A DNA stretch of 64,000 bases from the NCBI GenBank assembly GCA_019083985.1, contig JAHRCV010000002.1:431001-495000 (forward strand). Reading direction: 5' to 3'. Positions 27,012 to 35,020 of the stretch are shown here, in pieces. The notes under the pieces were generated by a model that searched no databases, was not told the origin of the DNA, and was given only the letters and a program-made list of their open reading frames with translations. Source of the DNA: Rhizobiales bacterium TNE-4. GTDB lineage: Bacteria; Pseudomonadota; Alphaproteobacteria; Rhizobiales; Beijerinckiaceae. The position numbers and the translations under genes are program-made. Every line of letters starts with the position of its first letter. Position 1 is the first letter of the stretch.

Positions 27012-27025
27012 TTGACGTAAATCAA
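27012..27025. promoter_or_regulatory. FNR/FixK-type box upstream of hemN
   Basis: TTGAC-GTAA-ATCAA matches the TTGA(T/C)-N4-(A/G)TCAA consensus bound by FNR, FnrL and FixK in Alphaproteobacteria. It lies between the stop of the 27033 gene and the hemN start, 34-47 bases from the start codon. hemN is a classic member of this regulon. Confidence 0.75.
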
Positions 27026-27032
27026 GCCCGGA

Positions 27033-27935
27033 TCATTTCCGGGTGAGCTTGACCCCGTTGGCCGCCGCAACATTCTCCGCCAGCATCGGGACGTAATCCT
27101 GCCCTTTGCCCGCCGCCACGGCGAGACCAAAGGCGTTCTTTACCGCATTGCCCATCGGGTTTGCGATGCCCGCCGCATCCGCCATGCTTTCAAGATAGCG
27201 CATGTCTTTAAAGGCATTTTGCAGCGTGAATTTATGTGCGTCGCGGTCACCCTCCAGCGTGTAGCGCATGAAGGTTTGATAGAAGGGGGAGTCCATACGA
27301 CCACCACGGACGACGCTGTCAAACCGGTCGGGCGTGATACCGACTTTCTCGGCCAAGGTCAGCGCTTCCGCGTAGAGAGCCGCATATCCCATCGAGATGA
27401 AATTGTTCAGAAGCTTCATCCGGTGGCCATCACCCGTATTGCCGATATGGATGACGCGACCGGCCCATGTATCAAGCACTGGCTTCAACCGCGCAAAGAT
27501 TTCGGGCGTTGCTCCCACCATCGTGTCGAGCATGCCTTCCCACGCTTCCTTCGGCGTGCGCGAGAGCGGCGCATCGACAAGCGTGATGCCATGGCTCTTC
27601 AATTCTTCGGCGAGCGCCATCGTGCTGGTCGGGTCCGATGTCGAGCAATCGACGATAATTGAACCGGGCTTCAAGCCGGCCACAAGGCCATCAGGCCCGC
27701 GCACAACGGCCTCAACTTCGCGAGAACCCGTAACGCACAGAAAGACGATGCTGGAGGCCGCCCCAATCTCCTTGGCGGACTTCGCCTCTTTTGCGCCGCG
27801 CTTGAGCAAATCCTCAACAGGGGCGCGGTTGCGATGGCCCATCACCGTGAGCGGATAGCCCTTTTCGACAATGTTCTTGGCCATGCCATGACCCATCAGG
27901 CCAACACCGATAAAGCCAATTGTTTCCTTGCTCAT
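27033..27935 (-). CDS. 3-hydroxyisobutyrate-dehydrogenase-family oxidoreductase (atypical substrate motif)
   Basis: A 300-residue NAD(P)-dependent beta-hydroxyacid dehydrogenase. Rossmann motif GFIGVGLMGHGMA (7-19) and catalytic Lys174 in GDGHRMKLLNNF are clear. The substrate-binding segment, normally DAPVSGG, reads DAPLSRTPKEAWEG here, so the substrate likely differs from 3-hydroxyisobutyrate or tartronate semialdehyde. A very strong GGAGGAG site precedes the ATG at 27935. It is followed on the same strand by hemN, but the FNR box between them gives hemN its own control. Confidence 0.87.
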   Translation of the reverse strand: MSKETIGFIGVGLMGHGMAKNIVEKGYPLTVMGHRNRAPVEDLLKRGAKEAKSAKEIGAASSIVFLCVTGSREVEAVVRGPDGLVAGLKPGSIIVDCSTSDPTSTMALAEELKSHGITLVDAPLSRTPKEAWEGMLDTMVGATPEIFARLKPVLDTWAGRVIHIGNTGDGHRMKLLNNFISMGYAALYAEALTLAEKVGITPDRFDSVVRGGRMDSPFYQTFMRYTLEGDRDAHKFTLQNAFKDMRYLESMADAAGIANPMGNAVKNAFGLAVAAGKGQDYVPMLAENVAAANGVKLTRK

Positions 27936-28030
27936 CGTCTCTCCTCCTTTTTGGGCTCTGCGGCCCTTGTGTTCTTGTCTTCGCTGATCGCCCGCGATGG
28001 TGCAATTCGCGGTTAGAGATAGCTGCTATG

Positions 28031-28066
28031 AAAAACGCCGCCCGAGGTTGACCTAAGGGCGGCGTT
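28031..28066 (-). terminator. Intrinsic terminator of the ugpC-type gene
   Basis: On the minus strand a perfect 10-bp stem (AACGCCGCCC / GGGCGGCGTT, 28034-28043 and 28057-28066) with a 13-base loop is followed by five T residues (28035-28031 read in reverse). It lies 30 bases after the end of the ATPase gene and insulates the downstream oxidoreductase gene. Confidence 0.8.
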
Positions 28067-28096
28067 CATCTTGCTGGGAAGCAAAAATCGTTAGCG

Positions 28097-29149
28097 TCAA
28101 AGGCGCTTGCCAGTCGCCTCATCGAAGAGGTGGATGAGGGCGAGATCCGGCGCAATGCCGATCATTTCGCCCGGCTTCGCGGTGATGCGCTCGCGGAAGA
28201 CGCAGACGAGTTCCTGCCCGCCGACCTTCACCACCACCTGCGTTTCCGAACCCGTCGGCTCGACGACAACGACTTCGGCCTTCAGGCTGTCATTCGACAG
28301 ATGAATGTGCTCGGGGCGCATGCCATACACAACGCGGCGACCTTCGGAGCCGGCCGGCGCTGATCCCAGCGGCAGGATCAAGCCGCCATCGGTCTTCACA
28401 CCATTGCCGGTGATTGTGCCCTTGATGAAATTCATCGCCGGCGAACCGATGAAGCCCGCGACGAACAGATTGTTCGGACGATCATAAAGATCGAGCGGTG
28501 CTCCCATCTGCTCAACAATGCCGTCATGCATGACAACGATCTTGTCGGCCATTGTCATCGCTTCGATCTGATCGTGCGTGACGTAAACGGTCGTCGTCTT
28601 CAGACGCTGATGCAATTCCTTGATTTCCGTGCGCATCTGCACACGGAGCTTCGCGTCCAAATTCGAGAGCGGTTCGTCGAACAAAAACACTTGCGGATCG
28701 CGCACGATAGCGCGGCCCATGGCGACGCGCTGACGCTGACCACCCGAGAGCTGACGCGGATAGCGATCAAGCAGCTTTTCCAAGCCGAGAATGCCAGCTG
28801 CCTTCTTCACGCGTGAATCGATTTCCGATTGCGGCGCTTTACGCAGCTTCAACGAGAAGGACATGTTGTCCGCGACCGTCATATGCGGATAGAGCGCATA
28901 GTTCTGGAACACCATCGCGATGTCGCGCTCTTTCGGCGGCATATCGTTGACGACGCGATCGCCAATCAAAATCTGACCAGCCGTAATATTCTCAAGACCG
29001 GCGATCATGCGCAGCAAGGTCGACTTTCCACAGCCCGACGGGCCGACCAGAATGACGAATTCACCGTCTTCGATATCGATATTCACCCCGTGAATCACCG
29101 GGGTTGCCCCATAGGCTTTCCGCACGTCGCGGATCTCGACGGACGCCAT
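28097..29149 (-). CDS. ugpC: UgpC/MsmK-type sugar ABC transporter ATP-binding protein, stand-alone
   Basis: A 350-residue ATPase of the carbohydrate-uptake CUT1 class. Walker A GPSGCGKST is at 36-44, signature LSGGQRQRVAMGRAI, Walker B FLFDEPLSNLDAKLR, switch His in VYVTHDQIEAMTMAD, followed by the C-terminal TOBE/regulatory domain (VYGMRPEHIHL). ATG 29149 follows a GGGAGGAG site; the open frame to 29263 is not needed. Usually such a gene sits with two permeases and a binding protein; here none is near, and a terminator follows, so it may serve importers encoded elsewhere. Confidence 0.93.
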   Translation of the reverse strand: MASVEIRDVRKAYGATPVIHGVNIDIEDGEFVILVGPSGCGKSTLLRMIAGLENITAGQILIGDRVVNDMPPKERDIAMVFQNYALYPHMTVADNMSFSLKLRKAPQSEIDSRVKKAAGILGLEKLLDRYPRQLSGGQRQRVAMGRAIVRDPQVFLFDEPLSNLDAKLRVQMRTEIKELHQRLKTTTVYVTHDQIEAMTMADKIVVMHDGIVEQMGAPLDLYDRPNNLFVAGFIGSPAMNFIKGTITGNGVKTDGGLILPLGSAPAGSEGRRVVYGMRPEHIHLSNDSLKAEVVVVEPTGSETQVVVKVGGQELVCVFRERITAKPGEMIGIAPDLALIHLFDEATGKRL

Positions 29150-29165
29150 TCTCTCTCCTCCCGCA

Positions 29166-29212
29166 GCCGCCTTGCGCGGCCTTATCTCGTGGCCGCCTTG
29201 TGCGGCTTTATC
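29166..29212. repeat. Tandem pair of 21-base hairpin repeats in the ugpC leader
   Basis: Two copies (29166-29186 and 29192-29212) differ at two positions; each has GCCGC-CTTG(C/T)-GCGGC, able to fold as a 5-bp hairpin, followed by (C/T)TTATC. They lie just upstream of the ugpC ribosome-binding site, within the 253-base divergent gap to the 2-hydroxyacid dehydrogenase gene. The remainder of that gap shows no further structure except the GGAGG site before 29403. Confidence 0.6.
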
Positions 29213-29402
29213 GTCAGTTCGCCATGAGGCGTTGGAACCAGACAAAACAGAGGCATGCGCCACTGGCCATTGCCCGGCTTCCTTCCATATGCATCATTGC
29301 ATCCCAGCGGCGGAAATCAAGGACCCTCATGGTTTTGGCCGCTTTAACCGATTGAAAAGCTGTAAATGACCCGTGCCCTAACGGTATGGGCGGAGGAAAC
29401 CG

Positions 29403-30371
29403 GTGAAATCCATCAAAATCCTGACACCAGCATCCATGATGCCGCTGGTGGCCGACCAACTGGCCGAAACCTTCACGCTGTTGAAGCTGCCAGCCCCCGG
29501 ACCGGACCGCGACAAGGCCCTGACAGAATGGGCTCCCGAGGTGCGCGGCATTGCGGTCGCCGGGCATCTCGCCTGCGATGCGGCCATGCTCGCCCGTTTT
29601 CCCAAGCTCGAAATCGTTGCGAATTTTGGCGTCGGCTATGATTCGATCGATGCCAAATGGGCTGGCCAGCACAACATCATTGTCACCAACACGCCGGACG
29701 TGTTGACCGACGAAGTCGCCGATACCTGCCTTGGCCTGTTGCTGATGACAGTGCGCGAGCTGCCACAATCCGAACAATGGCTGCGTTCAGGCCACTGGAC
29801 CGGCAAAGGCCCCTACCCGCTGACGCACAATACGCTGCGCGGCAAGAAGATCGGCATCTTTGGCCTGGGCCGCATCGGCAAGGCGATCGCTAAACGGCTT
29901 GAGGGGTTCGGCGTCGAGATCGCCTATCACAATCGTAGCAAGGCCAAGGATGTGTCCTATGCCTATCACGACACGCTGGTGGGCCTCGCCAAAGCCGTCG
30001 ACATCCTGATCTCAGTCGCACCGGGCGGCCCTGATACCTTCCACCTGATCAATGCCGACGTGTTCAAAGCGCTCGGGCCACAAGGCACCTTCATCAATAT
30101 CGGCCGTGGCAGCGCCGTCGATGAGCCTGCGCTCATCAAGGCGCTGCAGGATGGCACGATCTACGCCGCTGGCCTCGACGTGTTCGAATTCGAACCGAAT
30201 GTGCCGGCCGAATTTTTGACGCTTGAGCGCGTCGTGTTGCTGCCGCATGTGGGGTCTGCTTCGCACCATACCCGCAATCTGATGGGCCAACTCGTAGTCG
30301 ACAATCTGCGCTCTTGGTTTGCAGGCAAAGGCCCGGTCACCCCGGTTGCTGAAACACCCTATAAAAAATAA
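29403..30371 (+). CDS. D-isomer-specific 2-hydroxyacid dehydrogenase (glyoxylate/hydroxypyruvate reductase-like)
   Basis: A 322-residue NAD(P)-dependent enzyme reducing 2-keto acids such as glyoxylate or hydroxypyruvate. The cofactor domain has GIFGLGRIGKAIAKRL; the catalytic Arg is in NIGRGSAVDE, a Glu follows in the DVFEFEPNVP segment and the catalytic His in LLPHVGSASHH. The basic residues YHNRSKAK after strand beta2 suggest a preference for NADP. GTG start with GGAGG eight bases upstream. It is divergent from ugpC and ends at a bidirectional terminator. It may belong functionally with the glycerate 2-kinase at 13400 (hydroxypyruvate to glycerate to 2-phosphoglycerate). Confidence 0.9.
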   Translation: MKSIKILTPASMMPLVADQLAETFTLLKLPAPGPDRDKALTEWAPEVRGIAVAGHLACDAAMLARFPKLEIVANFGVGYDSIDAKWAGQHNIIVTNTPDVLTDEVADTCLGLLLMTVRELPQSEQWLRSGHWTGKGPYPLTHNTLRGKKIGIFGLGRIGKAIAKRLEGFGVEIAYHNRSKAKDVSYAYHDTLVGLAKAVDILISVAPGGPDTFHLINADVFKALGPQGTFINIGRGSAVDEPALIKALQDGTIYAAGLDVFEFEPNVPAEFLTLERVVLLPHVGSASHHTRNLMGQLVVDNLRSWFAGKGPVTPVAETPYKK

Positions 30372-30393
30372 ACCACCTGCATCGACATGAAAA

Positions 30394-30421
30394 AGAAAGG
30401 GCCGCGTAAGCGGCCCTTTCT
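30394..30421. terminator. Bidirectional terminator between convergent genes
   Basis: AGAAAGGGCCGC-GTAA-GCGGCCCTTTCT is a perfect 12-bp stem with a GTAA tetraloop. T-rich bases within the distal stem serve both strands. It sits between the stops of the 2-hydroxyacid dehydrogenase (30371) and the DenD-like gene (30429). Confidence 0.85.
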
Positions 30422-30428
30422 ATGTGGG

Positions 30429-31409
30429 TTAGGCGATCTTTCCGCCGAGCTCATCCTCGATATGGACCCGGATGATCTCGTCAAATGTCTTCTCGGCTTG
30501 AAAGCCAAGATCCTGCGCGCGCTTGGCGTTGAAATTACGCGGCCAACCCGCAACGATTTTCATGATCGTGGCATCAGGCTCACGCTTGATACGCGCGACC
30601 ACCTTGTCGCCCGCAACACGACGCAACGCATCGATTTGCTCAGCGATCGTGCAGGCAAGCCCCGGCAATGTCACCGTACGGCGATTACCGAGTTTCGCCG
30701 TATCCATCGTTGCGGCATGGATGAGAAAGCCGACGGCAGCGCGCGGCGACGCATGCCAATGCATGACATCCTCCGGCACCGGCAGCACAGCTTCATGGCC
30801 CGCAAGCGGCTCGCGAATGATGTTCGAGAAAAAGCCCGATGCCGCTTTATTCGGTTTGCCGGGACGCACGCAGATCGTCGGGAACCGCAACGCCACGCCA
30901 TCGAAAAAGCCACGGCGTGAGTAATCGTTGAGGAGCAATTCGCCGATCGCCTTTTGCGTGCCATAGGACGTCAAAGGCGTGGTGAAGAACTCGTCATAAA
31001 TCGCATCCGGGAACGGTGCCCCAAACACCGCAATCGACGATGTAAAGACGAGACGCGGCTTATAGCCCCCGCCGATCTGACGCACAGCCTCGAACAGATA
31101 GCGCGTGCCATCGAGGTTGATACGGTAGCCCTTGTCAAAATCCTGCTCCGCCTCACCGGACACGATGGCAGCAAGATGGAAGATGACATCAGGCTTCGAC
31201 GCGACGAGCTTTTCTGCTTCGCCAGGCTGCGAGAAATCTGACGCACGGCATTCAGTCTTGAAAGGCGCCTGAGTGGGCGCCTCCGGCATGATCACGTCAT
31301 GCAGAATGGCATGATCAATTTTCTTGCCACCCAGCGTGCCGTCCTTGGCCAGCTTTTCGACAAGCTTGCGACCAACCATGCCGGCCGCCCCGATGATGAG
31401 GATATTCAC
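30429..31409 (-). CDS. denD: DenD-like NAD-dependent epimerase/dehydratase (D-erythronate dehydrogenase family)
   Basis: A 326-residue extended-SDR protein. The cofactor motif GAAGMVGRKL is at residues 7-16, FHLAAIVSGEAEQDFDKGY is characteristic of the DenD subfamily, the catalytic Tyr/Lys are in YGTQKAIGE, and RFPTICVRPGKPNKAASGF follows. Characterised DenD enzymes oxidise D-erythronate to 2-oxo-tetronate. The usual partners of that pathway (OtnK kinase, OtnC decarboxylase) are not here, so a related sugar acid is possible. It is followed upstream on the same strand by an SDR, GNAT and sugar-acid dehydratase. Confidence 0.82.
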   Translation of the reverse strand: MNILIIGAAGMVGRKLVEKLAKDGTLGGKKIDHAILHDVIMPEAPTQAPFKTECRASDFSQPGEAEKLVASKPDVIFHLAAIVSGEAEQDFDKGYRINLDGTRYLFEAVRQIGGGYKPRLVFTSSIAVFGAPFPDAIYDEFFTTPLTSYGTQKAIGELLLNDYSRRGFFDGVALRFPTICVRPGKPNKAASGFFSNIIREPLAGHEAVLPVPEDVMHWHASPRAAVGFLIHAATMDTAKLGNRRTVTLPGLACTIAEQIDALRRVAGDKVVARIKREPDATIMKIVAGWPRNFNAKRAQDLGFQAEKTFDEIIRVHIEDELGGKIA

Positions 31410-31433
31410 GATGCTTTCTCCAAACCGTTTTGA

Positions 31434-32180
31434 TTACAGCGCGAAACCGCCATCGGCGAGGTAGATCTGCCCCGTCGAATAGCTGGCTTCATCAGACCCC
31501 AGATAGACGGCCAGCGCAGCGATCTCAGGCGCTGTCCCAAGCCGACCCATCGGTTGACGATCGATGAAAGCCTGACGCGCGGCCTGCTCGGTGATGCCTT
31601 GGCTCTTCGCCAGATCCTTGATGCGCTCATCGAGCGAAGGCGACTGGATCGTACCGGGGCAGATCGCATTGGCGCGAATACCCTTCTTGATGAAATCCGC
31701 AGCCACCGCCTTAGTAAGCCCGATGACAGCAGCCTTCGTTGCGCCATAAACATAGCGGTTCGGGATGCCGCGCACCGAACTTGCCCCCGATGCAATATTG
31801 ACGATCGAACCATGGCCCTTGGCAATCATGCCGGGCAGAAACGCTTTCGTCATACGATGCATCGATTTGACGTTCAGATCGAACGAGAAATCCCAAGCCT
31901 TGTCATCGCATTCGAGAATCGAACCATGATGCACAAAGCCTGCTGCATTCACGAGGATATCGATAGGCCCGACTTTTTCGGCAAAATTTGCCACCTGCCT
32001 GTCGGACAACACATCAAGCTTGCGCTTCTTCGCCTTGGCGATGCCTTCGAGTTTTGTGACATCCACATCGGTTGCATAAACGGTGGCCCCTTCAGCAACG
32101 AAGGCTTCCGCAATCGCGCGTCCAATTCCCTGCCCCGCTGCGGTCACGACCGCGACTTTTCCCTGCAATCTCTTGGCCAT
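31434..32180 (-). CDS. SDR oxidoreductase, BDH2/2-keto-3-deoxy-L-fuconate dehydrogenase-like
   Basis: A 248-residue classical short-chain dehydrogenase: cofactor motif TAAGQGIGRAIAEAF, acidic residue after beta2 (YATDVDVTKLE) favouring NAD, NAAGF, catalytic Ser in NIASGASSV, YGATK and a C-terminal YLADGGFAL. The sequence style matches the group containing type-2 3-hydroxybutyrate dehydrogenase and 2-keto-3-deoxy-L-fuconate dehydrogenase. Beside an IlvD/EDD sugar-acid dehydratase, oxidation of a 2-keto-3-deoxy acid is the most attractive role. ATG 32180 is the family-like start; the open frame continues to 32270 into the GNAT gene. Confidence 0.85.
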   Translation of the reverse strand: MAKRLQGKVAVVTAAGQGIGRAIAEAFVAEGATVYATDVDVTKLEGIAKAKKRKLDVLSDRQVANFAEKVGPIDILVNAAGFVHHGSILECDDKAWDFSFDLNVKSMHRMTKAFLPGMIAKGHGSIVNIASGASSVRGIPNRYVYGATKAAVIGLTKAVAADFIKKGIRANAICPGTIQSPSLDERIKDLAKSQGITEQAARQAFIDRQPMGRLGTAPEIAALAVYLGSDEASYSTGQIYLADGGFAL

Positions 32181-32200
32181 TGGATCCTCTCTTTGATGAT

Positions 32201-32914
32201 TTAGCCGCGCAATGCAGCGAGGCTTTTTTTCTGCTGCCCATCGGGCGTGAAATTGTCGGGCGCAAGCCACGCTTCAAAGGCGGCTTTGATGCGCGGCCAT
32301 TCCCCATCGACGATGGAGTACCAGGCTGTATCGCGATTGCGCCCTTTGATGATCATGTGCTGGCGGAACAACCCTTCATAAGTGAAGCCATACCTGTCCG
32401 CTGCCTTACGCGAAGGCGCATTTAGCGCATTGCATTTCCACTCATAGCGGCGATAGCCCAAATCGTCGAAAGCATGGCGCATCAGGAGATATTGGGCCTC
32501 GGTGGCAAGCGGCGTCTTCTGCATCGCGCTGCCATAAACGATATTGCCAACCTCAATCACCCGGTTCGGCCGATCGATACGCATCAGCGTGGAATAGCCT
32601 TTCGCCTGCCCGTCGGCGTTGTCGATAACGGCAAAAAACAACGGATCTTCGGATTGAGCCTTCGCGTCGAGCGCCACGCGAAAGCTATCAAAATCGGTAT
32701 AAGGCCCATCGCCAATATAGGCCCAGATCGCTTCGCGATCAGGGCCATGCGTCGCCTCATAAAGTGCGCGTCCATGCGTGCGGGCATCCAGTGGCTCAAG
32801 GCGCGCAAAGCGTCCCGCGAGCGTGATGCGCGCGGGACTTTTGGCTTGCACCGGATCAAGCACGACCCCGACCGGCAAACCGGAATCGGGATGAGGAACG
32901 GACGTGAGCGTCAT
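32201..32914 (-). CDS. GNAT-family acetyltransferase (RimJ/RimL-like)
   Basis: A 237-residue acetyltransferase; the core begins at ITLAGRFARLEPLDARTHG, followed by GYSTLMRIDRPNRVIEVGNI and CNALNAPSRKAADRYGFTYEG, typical of RimJ/RimL-type GNATs. Its ATG overlaps the stop of the dehydratase gene as ATGA, so the two are translationally coupled. It has no evident metabolic link to sugar-acid breakdown; it might acetylate a pathway enzyme or an amine. Start 32914 is fixed by the overlap. Confidence 0.85.
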   Translation of the reverse strand: MTLTSVPHPDSGLPVGVVLDPVQAKSPARITLAGRFARLEPLDARTHGRALYEATHGPDREAIWAYIGDGPYTDFDSFRVALDAKAQSEDPLFFAVIDNADGQAKGYSTLMRIDRPNRVIEVGNIVYGSAMQKTPLATEAQYLLMRHAFDDLGYRRYEWKCNALNAPSRKAADRYGFTYEGLFRQHMIIKGRNRDTAWYSIVDGEWPRIKAAFEAWLAPDNFTPDGQQKKSLAALRG

Positions 32915-34788
32915 CAGTGATTGTCGCGCGGAACGCCCTTGGTCTGCGCGACGCGCTGATACTTCACGGCCGGCTTCAGCACCATGCCACTGCCGAGCTG
33001 GTCGACCATGCTGCGTTGAATTTCCTGCCACGGCGTCTGGCTGGCAGGATATTTATAACCGCCCGCCTTCTCCAAGGCTGCCATGCGCTTGGCATATTCA
33101 TCCTTGGAAATGAGAATGTCCGCCGTGCCCTTTTTCAGATCGATGCGCACGCGGTCGCCCGTCTTGAGAATCGCGAGACCACCGCCCGCCGCGGCTTCCG
33201 GCGAGGCGTTGAGGATGGACGGCGAACCGGACGTACCCGATTGGCGACCATCGCCAATGCATGGCAGCGAGTGGATGCCGCGCTTGATGAGCGCTGCAGG
33301 CGGCTGCATGTTCACGACTTCCGCAGCACCCGGATAACCAATTGGCCCCGTGCCACGCATGAACAGCATCGTGTTCTCGTCGATCTTCAGCTTCGGATCG
33401 TCGATACGCGCGTGGTAATCTTCCGGCCCGTCGAAAACGACGGCACGACCTTCGAACGCTTCCGGATCCTTCGGGTTTGACAAATAGCGATTGCGGAATT
33501 CTTCCGAGATCACGCTCGTCTTCATCACCGCATTGTCGAACAAATTGCCCTTGAGCACGAGGAAGCCGGCATCCTTCTTCATCGGCTTGTCGATCGGCAG
33601 GATGACTTTTGGGTCGATCGCTTTCGACTTTTTGCAGTTCTGGCCAATGGATTTGCCATTCACCGTGAGTGCATTTTCATGAATGAGCTTCTTCTTCATC
33701 AGCTCATAAACGACGGCAGGAACCCCGCCGGCATGGTGATAATCTTCACCGAGATATTCGCCAGCTGGTTGCAGATTGACGATGAGCGGAACTTTGTGGC
33801 CATACTTCTGCCAGTCTTCGACCGCGAGCGGCACACCGATATGACGTGCAATGGCGTTGATATGGATCGGCGCATTCGTTGAACCACCAATTGCCGAATT
33901 CACAACGATGCAATTCTCGAACGCTTCGCGTGTGAGAATATCGGATGGCTTGAGATCTTCCCACACCATCTCGACGATGCGCTTGCCGGTTTCATAAGCA
34001 ATCTGGCCGCGCTCGCGATAGGGCGCCGGAATGGCAGCGCAACCCGGCAAAGACATGCCAAGTGCTTCAGCGAGCGAGTTCATTGTCGAGGCGGTGCCCA
34101 TCGTGTTGCAATGACCAACCGACGGAGCTGACGACGCGACAATGTCGATGAATTCATCATAATCAATTTCACCGGCTGCTAGTTTTTCACGGCTCTTCCA
34201 CACGATCGTGCCTGAACCCGTGCGCTCGCCATGCCAATAACCATTCAGCATCGGCCCACCAGAGAGAACGATGGACGGAATATTGACCGTCGCTGCCGCC
34301 ATGATCACGGCAGGCGTCGTCTTATCGCACCCCGTCGTCAACACGACGCCGTCGAGCGGATAGCCATACAGAATTTCGACAAGACCGAGATAAGCGAGAT
34401 TGCGATCGAGCGAGGCCGTCGGGCGCTTGCCGGTTTCCTGGATCGGATGCACCGGGAATTCAAAGCACACACCGCCTGCCGCCGTGATGCCTTCGCGCAC
34501 GCGCTTGGCCAATTCGAGGTGGTGGCGATTGCACGGCGAAAGATCCGAACCCGTCTGCGCAATGCCGATGATCGGCTTGCCCGACATTAACTCTTCGCGC
34601 GTGAGGCCGAAATTGAGATAGCGCTCGAGATAAAGCGCCGTCATGCCGGGGTTTTCGGGATTGTCGAACCAGAGCTTCGAGCGTAGCTGCGCCGATGTGA
34701 TCCGCTTGCGTTTGGCCGGAGCCGTCTTGGCCGCCGCGCCATGAGCCTTCCGTCCGGCAGCCGCCGGCTTTTTCCCATTACCCGCCAT
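32914..34788 (-). CDS. IlvD/EDD-family sugar-acid dehydratase
   Basis: A 624-residue iron-sulfur dehydratase. Cluster cysteines are seen in [22 protein letters not shown] and [12 protein letters not shown], and the active site continues with [15 protein letters not shown]. The opening [21 protein letters not shown] is the pattern of the pentonate group (xylonate, arabinonate and relatives), not of dihydroxy-acid dehydratase IlvD. Before it lies an unusual Ala/Lys-rich N-terminal extension of about 35 residues ([18 protein letters not shown]). ATG 34788 follows a GGGAGA site; the open frame to 34875 lacks support. It probably leads an operon with GNAT, SDR and DenD-like genes. Confidence 0.9.
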   Translation of the reverse strand: MAGNGKKPAAAGRKAHGAAAKTAPAKRKRITSAQLRSKLWFDNPENPGMTALYLERYLNFGLTREELMSGKPIIGIAQTGSDLSPCNRHHLELAKRVREGITAAGGVCFEFPVHPIQETGKRPTASLDRNLAYLGLVEILYGYPLDGVVLTTGCDKTTPAVIMAAATVNIPSIVLSGGPMLNGYWHGERTGSGTIVWKSREKLAAGEIDYDEFIDIVASSAPSVGHCNTMGTASTMNSLAEALGMSLPGCAAIPAPYRERGQIAYETGKRIVEMVWEDLKPSDILTREAFENCIVVNSAIGGSTNAPIHINAIARHIGVPLAVEDWQKYGHKVPLIVNLQPAGEYLGEDYHHAGGVPAVVYELMKKKLIHENALTVNGKSIGQNCKKSKAIDPKVILPIDKPMKKDAGFLVLKGNLFDNAVMKTSVISEEFRNRYLSNPKDPEAFEGRAVVFDGPEDYHARIDDPKLKIDENTMLFMRGTGPIGYPGAAEVVNMQPPAALIKRGIHSLPCIGDGRQSGTSGSPSILNASPEAAAGGGLAILKTGDRVRIDLKKGTADILISKDEYAKRMAALEKAGGYKYPASQTPWQEIQRSMVDQLGSGMVLKPAVKYQRVAQTKGVPRDNH

Positions 34789-34983
34789 GTCTTTCTCCCT
34801 GAGCGTCTTGTCCGGATCAGTGACCTGAACCGATTTGATTGACCCGAGCATTGCCGCAAAGCGTGACCAAATCAATAAGGCGCCTGAGCACAGGTGAGCC
34901 GCGCCTCAAGCAGGGGTAGCGGCAGCTCTTGCCGTCCCGGCTGCTTTGCTGTTCAAACGCAAGCCACAACCAAAGGAACGCGA

Positions 34984-35004
34984 GGCGCCCCGCTAAGGGG
35001 TGCC
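34984..35004 (+). promoter_or_regulatory. Leader hairpin before the aminotransferase gene
   Basis: GGCGCCCC-GCTAA-GGGGTGCC forms an 8-bp stem with one G-U pair, four bases before the GGGGAG ribosome-binding site at 35009. It may modulate translation or simply stabilise the message. The rest of the 232-base divergent gap 34789-35020 shows no clear promoter to me. Confidence 0.3.
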
Positions 35005-35020
35005 CACCGGGGAGACGCCG

